From the NCBI GenBank assembly GCA_000437895.1, contig FR902129.1, forward strand, positions 30,953 through 94,952: 64,000 nucleotides of DNA, read 5' to 3'. The position numbers were made by a program, and so were the translations under genes. The DNA comes from Clostridium sp. CAG:914 (GTDB taxonomy: Bacteria > Bacillota_I > Bacilli_A > RF39 > UBA660). The notes under the pieces are model-generated. The model was given only the letters and a program-made list of their open reading frames with translations. It ran no database searches and was not told the origin of the DNA. Below are positions 26,211-35,991 of the stretch, piece by piece (the first letter of the stretch is position 1; every line of letters starts with the position of its first letter).

Positions 26211-27293
26211 ATGAATTTATTACATATTTGCTCAATTACTAATAATAAAACCAGTGGTATTTCAAATGTTGTTCCTGACCATTTTATTAACCAAAAAAAA
26301 CATGAAAATGTAGCTCTATTAAATTGCAACAAAACTAGAATTGAAAGATTAAAAAGAGAAAAAAATGTTTTTTATCTAGACAAAATTAAAAACTTTGATA
26401 AATTACCAAAACCATTTAATCATCCTGATTTAGTGATTTTTCATGGCATTTATTTTTTTCAGTACATAAAAATTTATAAAAAAATTTTAGAAAATAATAT
26501 TCCTTATATAATTATTCCACATGGTTCTTTAACAACTGATGCACAAAAAATCAAACCACTAAAAAAACATTTTGCAAATTTATTTATTTTTAATAAATTT
26601 ATCTATAAATCAAATTATATTCAATACTTATCGGATAATGAACTCAATATGTCAAAAAAATTTAATCATAACTCGTTTGTATTAGGAAATGGAATAAATA
26701 AAAGTAATAAAATAAAAGAAAAATTTTCCAATAATGGTATTAAATTAATTTATGTTGGAAGATATGCTATTTATCACAAAGGAATAGACATTTTGCTAGA
26801 TAGTTGTGAAAAAGCATATGACATTATGAAAAAAAACAATATTACTTTGTCTTTATATGGTTCAGGAAACGATGGAATAGAAAAAATTCAAAAAATGGTG
26901 GACGAAAAAAAGATTAATGATATTGTAAATGTCAATGGTCCAATATTCGGAAAAGAAAAAAGAGAAATAATTTTGAAACACGATTTTTTTATACAAATGT
27001 CAAGACTTGAAGGACAACCTTTAGGTATCATGGAGGCGATGACATTTGGAATGCCAATAATAGTTAGCGAAGGAACTACATTTAGCAAAATAGCTGATAA
27101 AGAAAAATGTGGTTTTTGTTGTTCCAATAGTAATGATTTTTCACATGTTATTGAATGTATAATCAAAGAAAACGCTGATAATTTTAAATTAATGGGACTC
27201 AACTCTTTGAAATATTCTAAAAATAATTTTCTATGGGCTAATGTTGCTGATAATACCATTAAAAAATATAAGGAGATTATAAATAATGATTGA
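26211..27293 (+). CDS. Glycosyltransferase family 4
   Basis: 360 residues of a second GT-B retaining transferase. Seen: SGISNVVPDHFI at the N-terminus, YVGRYAIYHKGIDILLDS in the donor domain, and the EX7E-type stretch SRLEGQPLGIMEAMTFGMP with both glutamates. It should add a sugar to the growing repeat unit. The last 8 bases overlap the polymerase gene. Confidence 0.88.
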   Translation: MNLLHICSITNNKTSGISNVVPDHFINQKKHENVALLNCNKTRIERLKREKNVFYLDKIKNFDKLPKPFNHPDLVIFHGIYFFQYIKIYKKILENNIPYIIIPHGSLTTDAQKIKPLKKHFANLFIFNKFIYKSNYIQYLSDNELNMSKKFNHNSFVLGNGINKSNKIKEKFSNNGIKLIYVGRYAIYHKGIDILLDSCEKAYDIMKKNNITLSLYGSGNDGIEKIQKMVDEKKINDIVNVNGPIFGKEKREIILKHDFFIQMSRLEGQPLGIMEAMTFGMPIIVSEGTTFSKIADKEKCGFCCSNSNDFSHVIECIIKENADNFKLMGLNSLKYSKNNFLWANVADNTIKKYKEIINND

Positions 27294-28692
27294 TGGTAAG
27301 ATTAAAAAAATAATGTATTTTAGTTTGATTTCATTATCATTTATATCTTTTATCGTTGTATTTTTAACTAATGATTATTCAAATTGTTCTTTTTTATGTT
27401 TACTTCCTTTATTTTTCTTTATTGGGGTATTGTTATTTTCTTTAGTTAATAAAAAAAATGATTTATACTTAGGAACATTTATTATAATAATTTCTTATTT
27501 TATTCGTATGGTTTTAACCCCTATATTTATGTGTTTTGGCAATTATTTCGATTACAAAGATTCCTCTTTACCATATGATAATGCAGTTTTATTTATGATT
27601 TATGAATTTATATTTGTATTTATGATTTTAATTTTATATAATAAAAAAAAGAGGTATCCAATAAATAATTTAGAACAAAAAAATAAAAATTTAAATGATG
27701 AATTTAATATTACAAAATCATTAAAATATATATTAATAATCTTAATGTTAATTTGTTTTGTCTTTTGTATATTATATCCGCAAATTCTTAATAGTTTTAA
27801 AATTGGTATATTATCAAATTCTAAACTGATTCAATGGCAAATAAAATATAATTTATCATTAAATTCAACTCCTAAATTAATTTTTTATCTAGTAAGTTGG
27901 TGTATTAAGGTATTAAAAGAAGTCATTATCTTTTCTATCTTGCTGTATATTAAAAGAAAAAATAAGACAAAAGATAAAAATATTATCAGTTTTTTAGTTT
28001 CTATAATTATAATTTTAATAGGTGCGCTAATAAGTGATGATACATTAGCTCAAAATATATATTTTGCATTAATTTATTTTTTAATGCTAACAGAGTTTTA
28101 TCCTAAATATAAAAAAAGTATATACTACATATTAGGATTTACAATTTGTTTTATTTTCTTTTTTGGACTTTTTAATGAAAAAATTGCAAATGGTAATTTT
28201 CAAGAAATATCTTATAATATTGCTAATACATTGCAAGTATATTTCACAGGTGTTTATAACGTTGCTGTATCATTAAAACTTGAAGTTTCAAATCCTTTTA
28301 AAATTATTCTAGGAGATGTATTAAGAAGTATACCTTTATTTAAGACTTTCTTTGTTAACATGGAAACTAGCACAACAGTTTTTTGTAGTTATATTAATGA
28401 CAAATACAATAGTCAAATAGTACCTTCATTAGGGCAATCTATTTTCTTTGTAGGTAAATTATTTGCACCAATTATTTCAGTAATATTTACTTTTTTAGCA
28501 CTAAAATATGAAAGAGAAATTAAAAATAAAAAAAATTATTTTGATAAATTTATTTATTATGTAATAATTGTAAAGTTGTCATGTATTCCAGTTATTTATA
28601 ATGCACAGATTTTTTTACAAGGATTTTTTGGATTAATCTTACCATTATTATTAATAAATCTATTTAATAAAAGGAGATATAACTATGATTGA
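27286..28692 (+). CDS. Wzy-like oligosaccharide repeat-unit polymerase
   Basis: 468 residues of an integral membrane protein with about ten hydrophobic helices (for example FIVVFLTNDY and IVSIIIILIGALIS regions) and a large loop between helices near residues 290-370. Weak sequence conservation but right size, topology and location for a Wzy polymerase, which joins undecaprenyl-linked repeats on the outer face of the membrane. It sits between two glycosyltransferases, upstream of the Wzx-like flippase. Confidence 0.75.
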   Translation: MIDGKIKKIMYFSLISLSFISFIVVFLTNDYSNCSFLCLLPLFFFIGVLLFSLVNKKNDLYLGTFIIIISYFIRMVLTPIFMCFGNYFDYKDSSLPYDNAVLFMIYEFIFVFMILILYNKKKRYPINNLEQKNKNLNDEFNITKSLKYILIILMLICFVFCILYPQILNSFKIGILSNSKLIQWQIKYNLSLNSTPKLIFYLVSWCIKVLKEVIIFSILLYIKRKNKTKDKNIISFLVSIIIILIGALISDDTLAQNIYFALIYFLMLTEFYPKYKKSIYYILGFTICFIFFFGLFNEKIANGNFQEISYNIANTLQVYFTGVYNVAVSLKLEVSNPFKIILGDVLRSIPLFKTFFVNMETSTTVFCSYINDKYNSQIVPSLGQSIFFVGKLFAPIISVIFTFLALKYEREIKNKKNYFDKFIYYVIIVKLSCIPVIYNAQIFLQGFFGLILPLLLINLFNKRRYNYD

Positions 28693-29410
28693 AAAGAAGA
28701 TCCATTACTGTTGGTTTGGTGGTAAGCCTTTACCTAAAGAAGCAAAAAAATGTATAGATTCATGGAAAAAATATTTTCCTGATTTTGAAATAATCGAATG
28801 GAACGAAAATAATTTTAACATTAACTACAACAAATATACTTCTGAGGCCTATAAAAATAGGAAATATGCCTATGTTGCTGATGTAGCAAGATTATATGTA
28901 ATATATAATTATGGCGGTATATATTTTGATGTAGATGTTGAAGTAATAAAAAATTATAAAGACATAATAAAAAATGAAGCATTTTTTGGTTTAGAAAAAG
29001 AAGGATATTTAAATACAGGGCTTGGTTTCGGAGCCACAAAAAAATCACAAATAGTAAAACAACTATTAGATGATTATAAAGATAGGGATTTTGTTACGCA
29101 AGATGGAAAATTAAATTTAATACCATGCCCAGAAATAAATAGTAAAATTTTTCTTAAAAATGGTTTTGATTTAAAAAATAAAATTCAAACAATTAATAAT
29201 ATTACTATATATCCAACAGAATATTTTAATCCATTAGAAGATTCTACTGGTAAATTAAAAAAAACAAAAAATACGCACAGTATTCATTGGTATGCAAAAA
29301 GTTGGGTTCCCAAAAGAAAAGTTATCATTAGTAAGATAACTAAACCATTTCACAGAATATTTGGGCCTAGTTGTTTTAAAAAAATTAAAAGAATATTAAA
29401 AATTAAATAG
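28685..29410 (+). CDS. Glycosyltransferase family 32 (DXD type)
   Basis: 241 residues starting KKIHYCWFGGKPLPKEA, the hallmark of the OCH1/capsule GT32 group, followed by KYAYVADVARLYVIYNYGGIYFD and the metal-binding DVDVE at about residues 80-84. It uses a nucleotide sugar with a divalent metal to add a hexose. It overlaps the polymerase gene by 8 bases. Confidence 0.9.
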   Translation: MIEKKIHYCWFGGKPLPKEAKKCIDSWKKYFPDFEIIEWNENNFNINYNKYTSEAYKNRKYAYVADVARLYVIYNYGGIYFDVDVEVIKNYKDIIKNEAFFGLEKEGYLNTGLGFGATKKSQIVKQLLDDYKDRDFVTQDGKLNLIPCPEINSKIFLKNGFDLKNKIQTINNITIYPTEYFNPLEDSTGKLKKTKNTHSIHWYAKSWVPKRKVIISKITKPFHRIFGPSCFKKIKRILKIK

Positions 29411-29424
29411 CAAGAGGGTGTACA

Positions 29425-30837
29425 ATGATAAACAAATACAAAGAATTGTTAAAAAATATTGGCATTTTTGGTATTAGTAATTTAGTAACCAAAATAATAC
29501 TATTCTTAATGATACCACTTTATACTAATGTGTTATCTTCTTCAGAATATGGTATTATTGATATTATTTCTACAACAATTAATCTTGCAATACCAATTTT
29601 TACTTTATGTATTACTGAAGCAGTAATTAGATACACAATGGAAAAAATTACTAATAAAAAGCAAGTATTAATAACTGCTTTTAGAGTAGTTTTAATTGGT
29701 TTTATCATACTAAATATACTATCTATAATTGCAATGTTCCTTGGTATAAGCATTAAATATGTTATAATATTTTTGTCATACTATATAGTCCTAGCAATTA
29801 ATAATATATTAGCATATTATTTAAGAGGAATAGAGAAAGTTAAAGAGTTAGGATTAATAAGTATTATAAGAGTAATTATTCTAGTTTGCCTTAATTTACT
29901 CCTTCTATTATACTTTAATACGGGTGTTATTGGATATTATCTGTCATTAATAATAAGTGATATAATCGCTATTATTTCATTTGCTATTATAATTAAAAAA
30001 GATAATAAGATGTATCATGATGTCAATGAACCAAATATATCTAAAGATATGATAAATTACAGCAAGCCATTTATAGCAAATTCTATCAGTTGGTGGATAA
30101 ACAATGCTTCTGATAAATACGTTTTATTACTATTTTGTAATATTGAGACTACTGGAATATATTCAATATCATATAAAATTCCTAGTATATTAGAAATGAT
30201 TCAAAATGTGTTTGCTCAAGCGTGGCAAATTTCTGCTATAAAAGAATATAAAGATAAAAAGTCTTCTATATTTTTTGAAAATATGTATAAATATTATAAT
30301 ATTATATTAGTTTTTAGTGTTTGTTTTCTTTTGTTGTTTTTAAAGGTTATTTCTAAGATTCTGTTTGCAAAAGAATTCTATACTGCATGGCAATATGTAC
30401 CATTTTTACTTCTTGCAATATTATTCGGAGCATTATCGGGTTTTTTAGGTTCTATATATGCAGCTTATAAAGATTCTAAAATGTATGCAAAATCAACTAT
30501 AATTGGAGCAATCATAAATATTCTTTTAAACTTTATTTTAATACCAATATTAGGTGCAACCGGCGCAGCATTTGCTACATTTTTATCATATCTATTAATT
30601 TGGTTTATTAGATTAAAATTTATGAAAAAATATATAACTCTAAAAATAAATTTCAAAAAAGATATTACTGCATATATAATTTTAATTATTGATAGTTTAA
30701 TAATAATAATAAATTATTCTAAAATAATTTCACTAATAAGCAATTTAATTAGTATTATGATATTGATTATTCTATATTATAATGAAATAAAATTTATTAT
30801 AAAAAAAATTTTTAATGAAAGAAGTTGTAAAAAATGA
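29425..30837 (+). CDS. Wzx-like oligosaccharide flippase
   Basis: 470-residue MOP-superfamily exporter. About twelve to fourteen hydrophobic segments are visible; the start NIGIFGISNLVTKIILFLMIPLY and the later block with SDKYVLLLFCNIETTGIYSISYKIP match polysaccharide translocases. It carries lipid-linked repeats from the inner to the outer leaflet for the Wzy-like enzyme. It ends at ATGA, overlapping the next gene by four bases. Confidence 0.9.
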   Translation: MINKYKELLKNIGIFGISNLVTKIILFLMIPLYTNVLSSSEYGIIDIISTTINLAIPIFTLCITEAVIRYTMEKITNKKQVLITAFRVVLIGFIILNILSIIAMFLGISIKYVIIFLSYYIVLAINNILAYYLRGIEKVKELGLISIIRVIILVCLNLLLLLYFNTGVIGYYLSLIISDIIAIISFAIIIKKDNKMYHDVNEPNISKDMINYSKPFIANSISWWINNASDKYVLLLFCNIETTGIYSISYKIPSILEMIQNVFAQAWQISAIKEYKDKKSSIFFENMYKYYNIILVFSVCFLLLFLKVISKILFAKEFYTAWQYVPFLLLAILFGALSGFLGSIYAAYKDSKMYAKSTIIGAIINILLNFILIPILGATGAAFATFLSYLLIWFIRLKFMKKYITLKINFKKDITAYIILIIDSLIIIINYSKIISLISNLISIMILIILYYNEIKFIIKKIFNERSCKK

Positions 30838-33080
30838 AAAAAATAGGAATCATGACATGGTTTACATATAACAATTATGGAACATTGCTGCAAGTATCAG
30901 CTTTATCAAAAATAATTTCTGATATGGGATATAATCCACTAGTAATTAATTATATTCCACGTATAAGAAAAACAAACATATTTGATATGAATTTTTCTTA
31001 TATGAACAACAATATTTTAGAAAAAGAAAAAAAGAAAAAATATAAATGTACAATTGAAAATAACAATAAAAAATTTGAAGAATATCGAAATAATAAACTA
31101 AAATTCACTGATATAGCAGATAGCCATATTGAACTAAAAAAAATTGCTCAAGAAATGGATAAAATAGTTTGTGGAAGTGATCAAATTTGGTCACCAACAG
31201 TTTATGATAGTCGCTATTATCTTGATTTTGTAGATGATAAATCAAAAAAAATAGCATATGCACCAAGTTTCGGAGTGTCTACTATAAAAAGTAAATACAT
31301 AGAAAATGAAATAAAGCAGTTATTGAATGAATTTTCTTCACTTTCTGTAAGAGAGGAAGCAGGAAAAAAAGTTATTAAAAATCTAATCCAAAAAGATGTA
31401 AAGATTGTTTTAGACCCAACCTTGCTTTTAGATTGTACAGAATGGGATAAATACTTAAATTTTGCAAATGAAAAGCCAAAAAATAACAAATATATACTAT
31501 GTTATTTTCTAGGAAACAATAAAGAATATTATAAATTAGCTAAAAAAATTAGTAATCAATTAAATATTGAGTTAAAAATAATTCCAACTAATTATAAATC
31601 ACTCAATTCAAAAATTGATTTTGCAGATAATTGTGGCCCTAGTGAATTTGTCAAATTAATTAAAGAAGCTTCTTACGTTTTAACTGATTCTTATCATGGC
31701 ATGCTCTTTTCAATTATATATAATGTTCAATTTATCATTCTAAAAAGATTTAAAGATAATCATCTTTCACAAAACTCAAGAATATATAATACATTAAAAG
31801 TATTAAATTTAACAGATAGATTATATTGCAAAAATTTAGATCATATATTAAATAATGAAATAAACTATCAAAAAATAAATAAAAAAGTTGAAGAATTAAA
31901 AAAAGAAAGTTTAAAATACTTAAAAGAAGCTATAAACAAAACAAATAGCAATGATGCACAAAGGACTAATTATATTACTAACAATTGTACAGGTTGTGGT
32001 ATGTGTGCCTCAGTATGTCCAACCAACGCAATAAGCATTGTCACTAATAAAAATGGTTTTTTTGAATACAAAATAGACAAAAAAAAATGTATAAATTGCG
32101 GTTTATGCAAAAAAGTATGTGCCCAATGTCAAAATAAATTAGAAAATATCAAAGAAATGAATTTATATAGTGCAAGTTCAAATAATAAAGAAGTATTATT
32201 AAATTCTTCTTCTGGTGGCATAGGATATGAAATATCGCAATATGCAATAGATAATAATTTGCCAATTATTGGATGCACCTATAATTATAAAAAAAATATA
32301 GCCGAGCATATACTTATTAAAAATAGCCAAGATATTGAAAAATTATCTGGTTCTAAATATCTTCAAAGTTACACAGTTGATGCATTTAAAGAAATCAAAA
32401 AATTAAAAAAAGGAATAATTATTGGAACGCCATGTCAAATAGCATCAATAAACAATTATTTAAGCATTATTAAAAAAAGAGACAACTTTATTTTAATAGA
32501 CTTAATATGTCATGGCATTCCTAGTTATAATCTATGGACTAGAACAATAGATAATATTAAAAAAATTAATAATATAAAATTTAGAAACAAAAAATATGGT
32601 TGGAAATGTTCGACAAAACTAACTATAAATAAAAAATTAATAAACAAAAAACTATTCTATGACTTTTTTACTAGTGGAACGATATATAACAAATGTTGCT
32701 ATAGTTGCAATTACAGAAAAAGCAGTTGTGCCGATATAAGAATTGGTGATTACTGGGGAAATAAATTTAAAGATAATAAATTTGGTATCAGCATGGTTAT
32801 AGTTAATACAAATGCAGGAGAGAAAGTTTTAAAAGAATTAGTAAAACAAAAGAAAATATCTTTAAACAAAGAAAATATAGAAGATTATTTTAAAAATCAA
32901 CAAAGTATTAATGCTGCACTGCCATTAAAATACAACGAAGTTATGTCAAAATTGGCAAATATGAACAACAGTATTAAGAAAATCCATAAAAACTATATAA
33001 AAAAGATAATTTTAGATTTGGAAATAAGACAAAGATTATACCCAATTTATAGAAAGTTTGTAAAGTCTAATGAAAAATAA
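30834..33080 (+). CDS. Pyruvyltransferase fused to an FrhB-like iron-sulfur domain
   Basis: 748 residues, a two-part protein. Residues 1 to about 370 form a polysaccharide pyruvyl transferase (GTLLQVSAL, VCGSDQIWSP at 112-121, and LTDSYHGMLFSI at 283-294), which adds ketal pyruvate to sugars. Residues 380-430 hold two ferredoxin clusters (Cys 385, 388, 391, 395 and 419, 422, 425, 429). The last 300 residues resemble the coenzyme F420-hydrogenase beta subunit (SSSGGIGYEISQY, GTPCQIASI, CHGIPSYNLW, IRIGDYWG). The fusion suggests redox chemistry coupled to glycan modification. It overlaps both neighbours. Confidence 0.85.
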   Translation: MKKIGIMTWFTYNNYGTLLQVSALSKIISDMGYNPLVINYIPRIRKTNIFDMNFSYMNNNILEKEKKKKYKCTIENNNKKFEEYRNNKLKFTDIADSHIELKKIAQEMDKIVCGSDQIWSPTVYDSRYYLDFVDDKSKKIAYAPSFGVSTIKSKYIENEIKQLLNEFSSLSVREEAGKKVIKNLIQKDVKIVLDPTLLLDCTEWDKYLNFANEKPKNNKYILCYFLGNNKEYYKLAKKISNQLNIELKIIPTNYKSLNSKIDFADNCGPSEFVKLIKEASYVLTDSYHGMLFSIIYNVQFIILKRFKDNHLSQNSRIYNTLKVLNLTDRLYCKNLDHILNNEINYQKINKKVEELKKESLKYLKEAINKTNSNDAQRTNYITNNCTGCGMCASVCPTNAISIVTNKNGFFEYKIDKKKCINCGLCKKVCAQCQNKLENIKEMNLYSASSNNKEVLLNSSSGGIGYEISQYAIDNNLPIIGCTYNYKKNIAEHILIKNSQDIEKLSGSKYLQSYTVDAFKEIKKLKKGIIIGTPCQIASINNYLSIIKKRDNFILIDLICHGIPSYNLWTRTIDNIKKINNIKFRNKKYGWKCSTKLTINKKLINKKLFYDFFTSGTIYNKCCYSCNYRKSSCADIRIGDYWGNKFKDNKFGISMVIVNTNAGEKVLKELVKQKKISLNKENIEDYFKNQQSINAALPLKYNEVMSKLANMNNSIKKIHKNYIKKIILDLEIRQRLYPIYRKFVKSNEK

Positions 33081-33489
33081 ATCATCAACAATCCTCATGC
33101 TCCTCTGGATGTTCTTAATATTTCTAATGTCATCCTTTGATGCTACTGAATCAACTAACCAATCTAATTTTATTGTAAACATAATTACAAATATATTTAA
33201 AATAGAAAATATTGAATTATTAAGTTTTATTATTAGAAAACTAGCACATTTCACTGAATATCTTATATTAGGTTTATTAGTAGCAAATATGTTTACTAAA
33301 AATAATATTAATAATTTATATCTAATATCTATTATATTATGTATAATATATGCTACTAGCGATGAAATCCATCAACTATTCGTACCAGGCAGAGCCTGTC
33401 AATTAAGAGACATCCTAATAGATAGTATTGGATCTATTACTGGAGTATATCTATATAAATTAATTAATACTAAGATTCTAAAAAAATAA
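33070..33489 (+). CDS. VanZ-like membrane protein
   Basis: 139 residues of the VanZ family: four membrane segments and the conserved RKLAHFTEYLILGLL, SDEIHQLFVPGRACQLRDIL and DSIGSITGVYLY blocks. Family members affect teicoplanin resistance or polymer export, but for most the role is unknown. It overlaps the upstream gene by 11 bases and closes the glycan operon before a terminator. Confidence 0.88.
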   Translation: MKNKSSTILMLLWMFLIFLMSSFDATESTNQSNFIVNIITNIFKIENIELLSFIIRKLAHFTEYLILGLLVANMFTKNNINNLYLISIILCIIYATSDEIHQLFVPGRACQLRDILIDSIGSITGVYLYKLINTKILKK

Positions 33490-33503
33490 TTAGAATCTTT
33501 TTT
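33472..33503 (+). terminator. Terminator of the glycan operon
   Basis: AAGATTCTA / TAGAATCTT with an A-rich loop and six T residues. The VanZ stop codon is in the loop. Confidence 0.85.
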
Positions 33504-33565
33504 CATGTTAGATGACATCCCTAAACTATTGTACTAAAATATAAAAGGTTAATAAATTTAATGAG

Positions 33566-34231
33566 ATGAACAATATGAATAATCAAAATCATTATAATGT
33601 TATTTATTATGATAAGTTAGTAAAATCATTCTTATCAGCTAAGGGTTTAAAATCTTCTAATATTAATCTTAATTCAGAATATTTTATTAGTGAATTTACT
33701 CATTGGGTTGAAGAAAGAAAAACTATCGGTCTAGATTATTTATCATTTATTTCTTCATTATTAAAATTAAATAATAATCAAGAAATAATAGCAGGAGTAG
33801 GGAAGGGTGAAGTAAATACATTAATTACAAATATTAATGATAACCCCCTTTACTAAAAATATTAAAAGAGAAAAGCCTGAACTTTTAGTAGAAGGTGCTC
33901 TATGGGTAGAAAGAAGTTATCCCATTCTTATTCGTGGTAATAAACCAATTGATATTAGTAAATGTAATATAAAAAGATTTATTACTCATAATCCCTATTC
34001 TAAAGGTAATATTAGAAATTGGGAAACCCTTCACAATAGTAAAAAAATAATATAACTGTAGGTATTTATGGTAATATTCATGATCAAGATATTGAAGAAA
34101 AAATAAAATTATTACATTATTTAAAAGATAAATTAACAGATAAATGTTATTATGAAAGAAGTAGTATTACTTCTGATAGTTATATACATATTATCTCTAG
34201 TAATCATAAAGTATTAAAGCTCCATATTTAA
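33566..34231 (+). pseudogene. Broken conserved hypothetical gene in three frames
   Basis: Three consecutive open pieces appear to be one ancestral protein. Piece 1 (33566-33856) starts MNNMNNQNHYNVIYYDK. Piece 2 is open from about 33837 to 34055 (KPELLVEGALWVERSYP). Piece 3 runs from about 34052 to TAA 34231 (VGIYGNIHDQDIEEKIKLL). Pieces 1 and 3 share a frame; piece 2 is shifted by one. The shifts fall at a C5 run (33843-33847) and an A7 run (34041-34047), so a single insertion and a single deletion would explain both. I do not recognise the family. No strong ribosome-binding site is visible at 33566. Confidence 0.6.
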
Positions 34232-34305
34232 TACTTTTTTAAATTTATATATAAATATATTTGTTTTTTTATTAGGGACATTTTCAAAAATTTTTCACAA
34301 CAGTT

Positions 34306-34331
34306 GAGATGACAATATGTCATCTCTTTTT
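34306..34331 (+). terminator. Terminator after the broken gene
   Basis: GAGATGACA-ATA-TGTCATCTC followed by five T residues: a perfect 9-bp stem. Confidence 0.88.
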
Positions 34332-34372
34332 CATTAAATAGGAAAGTGCTCCTTTTAAGGACAAAAGAAAAA

Positions 34373-34400
34373 GTCGTGTCAGATATTTTTCTGACACGAC
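34373..34400 (-). terminator. Perfect 10-bp hairpin, terminator or IS end
   Basis: GTCGTGTCAG-ATATTTTT-CTGACACGAC. On the minus strand it is followed by TTTTTCTTTTG, so it terminates the zinc-ribbon transcript. It could also be an end hairpin of the IS91-like element. Confidence 0.75.
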
Positions 34401-34434
34401 TAAATAAAGAATAGGGGAAATCCTTTTTAACATA

Positions 34435-34656
34435 TTATTTTTCTCTATATTCATATGTTCTTCCATGAACACTTTTGTAGTAAATTGGAACCATTTTTCC
34501 AGGACATTTTTCACAATTGAATTTTGGTGGTTCACTAAGATCAACACCAATACAATCTGCTTCGTCTAACATTTCTACGACTTCTGTAGGGATGTTTTCT
34601 TTAGTTTTACATTTAGGGCATATATATTCAATAAATTTGCCATTCTTTTTCATCAT
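34435..34656 (-). CDS. Small zinc-ribbon protein coupled to the IS transposase
   Basis: 73 residues: MMKKNGKFIEYICPKCK, then a second CEKC pair (CPKC...CEKC), giving a four-cysteine zinc knuckle. A TGAAGGAGG sequence joins the transposase stop codon to this gene, so it was translated right after the transposase and may be an accessory of the element. I do not recognise the family. Its frame is intact while the transposase is broken. Confidence 0.6.
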   Translation of the reverse strand: MMKKNGKFIEYICPKCKTKENIPTEVVEMLDEADCIGVDLSEPPKFNCEKCPGKMVPIYYKSVHGRTYEYREK

Positions 34657-34664
34657 TTCCTCCT

Positions 34665-35844
34665 TCAGGTACAGAAATATTGAAATTGCATGACAGTTTT
34701 ACATTTACTACAAATTAATGGTGAATCTTTGAATGTTTTCATACTTAGTAAGAACCATTTATTTAACTTTCTTGCAAATTCAATCTTCATTGGGTGTACC
34801 AACATAATCATTTTATCATGAAATTTGCTTTTCTTACTATAAAATCCATAATATCTTATTGTTTTAAATTGATATTCTGGGATATGTATGATAATTCTTT
34901 TGATAAATTCAAATATATGTATTGTTTCAACTACGAATAAATCATCTTCATGTCTTTGATACCAGAATGTTATATATTCTCCATCTATATTTAATATTTT
35001 TGATGCAGCAAAGGCTGGTCTACCACAATATCTTAAAACATATTCAACATTTTGTCTGGTACCAAGATTTTCATTCTTCTTTACTCTAACATAGAATCCA
35101 TTTTTAGATGTTTTATAAACTTTATTTTTAATTTTTCTAAATTAATCCTTACCAATTTTTATCTCTAATAAATCTAAAAGGACTTTTTGAAAGCGCTTTC
35201 TTAACATATCAAACGGAATAAAATCTATTTTCTTACAATTATTGTCACTAACGCCTAATTCTGCCATTAAAGCATGAATATGCGGATTCCATTTATCATC
35301 TCTTCCAAAAGTATGTAAAACCAAAATAAATCCTGGTTTAAAACCATGTTTACAACTTTTCTTTAAACCAAGAAGAAAGTGTGATATTAACAGCTTCAAA
35401 TAATAAGTTAAGTCTATTTATATCGATGTGAAAAAGATTCCATAAAGCGTCATGAATTGTAAAAACAAGATGTCTATGATTACAATTGTAAAGTTTAGAT
35501 GTAATAGAAATAACACATTCTTTAGAATATTTATTACCACAAGAAGTACAAAATTTAGATTTGTAGGAATGATATTGAATATGAATATTATGACAATTAG
35601 GGCATTCATATAAAGAATAACCAAGTTGTTTAGTTCTACATTTCATCATTTTTGATACCTCATAATAGACAATATCTCTAATGTTAAGATTATTCTTGTC
35701 GGCATAAATACAAAAATCATTCCAATGTTCAATAAAAATATCTCTAATAGAAAAAGATTTAGTTTTAGGATAATCTTTAAACAGTAAATATTTACTAGTA
35801 TAAGTTTTAATTATATTTTCTCTCATAATAACATTATACTTCAA
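34665..35844 (-). pseudogene. IS91-family transposase, frameshifted and with a nonsense codon
   Basis: An HUH-type transposase of about 390 residues when joined. The N-terminal zinc-binding part carries CRTKQLGYSLYECPNCH and FCTSCGNKYSKECV, then HRHLVFTI. The catalytic part has WNPHIHAL (the HUH motif) and EYVLRYCGRPAFAASK with a tyrosine. The first frame ends at 35350 (KEKL stop); the second frame, entered near 35395, stops at TAA (complement 35142-35144) and then stays open in the same frame to TGA at 34665. So there is one frameshift and one in-frame stop. The likely start is ATG 35826 (or TTG 35844). Confidence 0.85.
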
Positions 35845-35879
35845 AATAAAACCAACTCCAAAGGAGTTGGTTTTATTTT
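35843..35879. repeat. 17-bp stem hairpin at the upstream side of the transposase
   Basis: AAAATAAAACCAACTCC and its perfect complement flank an AAA loop. T-runs on both outer sides would let it act as a bidirectional terminator; it may also be one end of the IS91-like element. Confidence 0.75.
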
Positions 35880-35939
35880 ATAAGATTTTACCTTCCAAAT
35901 CTCCCCACTTTGGAAACACTATCTTTTTTAAAAAAGTAA

Positions 35940-35968
35940 TTGACTATATTAACCTAATATGTTAATAT
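35940..35968 (+). promoter_or_regulatory. Promoter of the toxin-antitoxin pair
   Basis: TTGACT (35940-35945), 17-base spacer, TAATAT (35963-35968). Transcription would begin about 15 bases before the toxin. Confidence 0.55.
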
Positions 35969-35991
35969 ATGTATAGCAAGAAGGTGAAAGT

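Larger units (their letters stand above)
34373..35879 (-). mobile_element. IS91-like (HUH transposase) element, degenerate
   Basis: Between two strong hairpins (34373-34400 and 35843-35879) lie a broken IS91-type transposase gene and a small zinc-ribbon gene, both leftward. IS91-family elements move by rolling-circle replication, have no terminal inverted repeats, and carry hairpins at their ori and ter ends, which fits this layout. The exact ends cannot be fixed without a second copy. Because the transposase is frameshifted and has a nonsense codon, the element cannot move on its own. Confidence 0.6.

Noticed and set aside
35142..35399. Independent 85-residue gene inside the IS91-like element
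   Set aside because: It is the central part of the broken transposase and carries the HUH motif in the expected order.
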